From Amycolatopsis bullii (GTDB taxonomy: Bacteria > Actinomycetota > Actinomycetes > Mycobacteriales > Pseudonocardiaceae), in contig NZ_BNAW01000003.1 of NCBI RefSeq assembly GCF_014654205.1, forward strand, positions 62,001-126,000: DNA of 64,000 nt. Direction: 5' to 3'. Position numbers and translations under genes: made by a program. The number at the start of each line of letters is the position of its first letter. The first letter of the stretch is position 1. This document shows positions 63,370-64,000 of the stretch, piece after piece. Under the pieces are notes generated by a model. That model was not told where the DNA came from and did no database searches. It was given only the letters and a program-made list of their open reading frames with translations.

Positions 63370-64000
63370 TCGCCTTGGCGACGTACGCGCGGGCCGGCGT
63401 CTCCAGCTTCGCGTGCAGCTCGAAGAACAGCTCGGCCGCGCGGATCCCGGACCAGCCCGCCGGCAGGAACTCCGCGGGCAGGCCCGGGTCGAGGTAGGGC
63501 ATCCGCCGCCAGCCGGTCAGCACCCGGACGTAGTCGGCGAAGGCCTGCTCGCCGGTCACGGACTTGCGGCGCAGCGCCGGGCCGTGCTCGTCGAGGAACG
63601 TCGTGTACAGCTCGTCCAGCCGGTCGAGGTCCCACCAGTCACGGACCTTCGCCGCGACGTCGCCGAAGGCCAGGTGGTCGGCGCGGAACAGGTCGGCGTA
63701 CCCGGCCAGGCCGAGCCGGCTGAGCGCTTCCTCGGTCGCCGCGTGCAGGTGGGCCGGGGCGATCCAGACGCCGGAAGCCGCGGTGCCGAAGCCCATCCGG
63801 GCGAGCTGGGTGCGCAGGAGGTGGCGCTTGTGCCGTTCGGTCTCGGGCACCGAGAACACCGCGAGCAGCCAGCCGTCGGCCGGGGTCGCGCGCCCGCGCC
63901 GGAAGATCCGCTCGTCGCCCTCGCGCAGGATGTCCCGGGCGGCGTCGGACAGCTCGTAGCCCGCCGTCGCGTCGCGGCGCACCGCTTCGAGGATCCCGCG
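63356..64000 (-). CDS. PaaX-family repressor, 3' part (5' end outside window)
   Basis: The last 214 codons of a PaaX-like regulator: winged HTH tail (GYELSDAARDILREGDERIF), middle DGWLLAVFSVPETERHKRHL, and a long C-terminal part (TFLDEHGPALRRKSVTGEQA, GWRRMPYLDPGLPAEFLPAG). PaaX represses phenylacetyl-CoA catabolism and binds aryl-CoA. Here it faces the aromatic-CoA operon and RidA, so it probably controls them with aryl-CoA as inducer. The true start lies beyond 64000. Confidence 0.88.
   Translation of the reverse strand, partial: RGILEAVRRDATAGYELSDAARDILREGDERIFRRGRATPADGWLLAVFSVPETERHKRHLLRTQLARMGFGTAASGVWIAPAHLHAATEEALSRLGLAGYADLFRADHLAFGDVAAKVRDWWDLDRLDELYTTFLDEHGPALRRKSVTGEQAFADYVRVLTGWRRMPYLDPGLPAEFLPAGWSGIRAAELFFELHAKLETPARAYVAKAINLG

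Overview
The window comes from a very GC-rich actinomycete. A mycothiol-dependent formaldehyde dehydrogenase, a mycobacterial-type integration host factor, PaaX/ROK/ECF regulators, and many start codons with a -10 box only 6-8 nt upstream all fit Actinobacteria. The gene style and repeats resemble Pseudonocardiaceae, most likely Amycolatopsis. The genus is an inference from memory; no search was run. I see no rRNA, tRNA, CRISPR array, phage or transposase, so this looks like ordinary chromosome.

Left part (1-12,974): the 3' end of citrate synthase and a DNA photolyase; an XRE regulator leading a drug/Na+-type ABC exporter operon; a TetR gene coupled to a glycerol-3-phosphate dehydrogenase and divergent from an alkyl-DHAP-synthase-like flavoenzyme; mycothiol-dependent formaldehyde dehydrogenase with an overlapping cyclotransferase-like gene; and an ECF41-like sigma factor divergent from its usual carboxymuconolactone-decarboxylase partner.

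Middle part (13,014-36,011): secreted C39 peptidase, thioesterase, a Tat-exported metallophosphoesterase behind a PHO-box-like repeat, a TetR gene with two almost classical tet operators, a sugar ABC importer without its own ATPase, an acyl-CoA ligase, mIHF, isochorismate synthase and an Sfp-type phosphopantetheinyl transferase. Fatty-acid genes follow (acyl-CoA dehydrogenase; crotonase, CoA ligase and TetR operon), then an amidohydrolase, an MntR-like Mn sensor, an F420-type oxidoreductase, an alcohol dehydrogenase and AlkB.

Right part (36,008-64,000): an ArsR-type regulator with a near-perfect 26-bp palindrome facing two small membrane proteins; a complete 5-oxoproline operon (MFS transporter, DUF1445 protein, PxpA, PxpB, PxpC) facing a GntR regulator; then a locus of about 16 kb that looks built to digest fungal cell walls. 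It holds a GH18 chitinase-like enzyme, a GH30 glucanase, a GH75 chitosanase and a GH16 glucanase, all with near-identical ricin-type lectin domains, followed by two ROK regulators, an Opp-type oligosaccharide importer and a GH1 beta-glucosidase. The window ends with an aromatic-CoA operon (acyl-CoA dehydrogenase plus fused flavin monooxygenase/OYE reductase), a RidA protein and a PaaX regulator.

The most unusual non-coding signals are three copies of an exactly 46-nt hairpin whose base and tip are conserved while the 9-nt middle arms change in a base-paired way; a 144-bp nested-palindrome element; a dispersed near-palindrome GTCCAnTGTGGAC inside genes that forces rare codons; and a set of genes, mostly regulators, that look leaderless.
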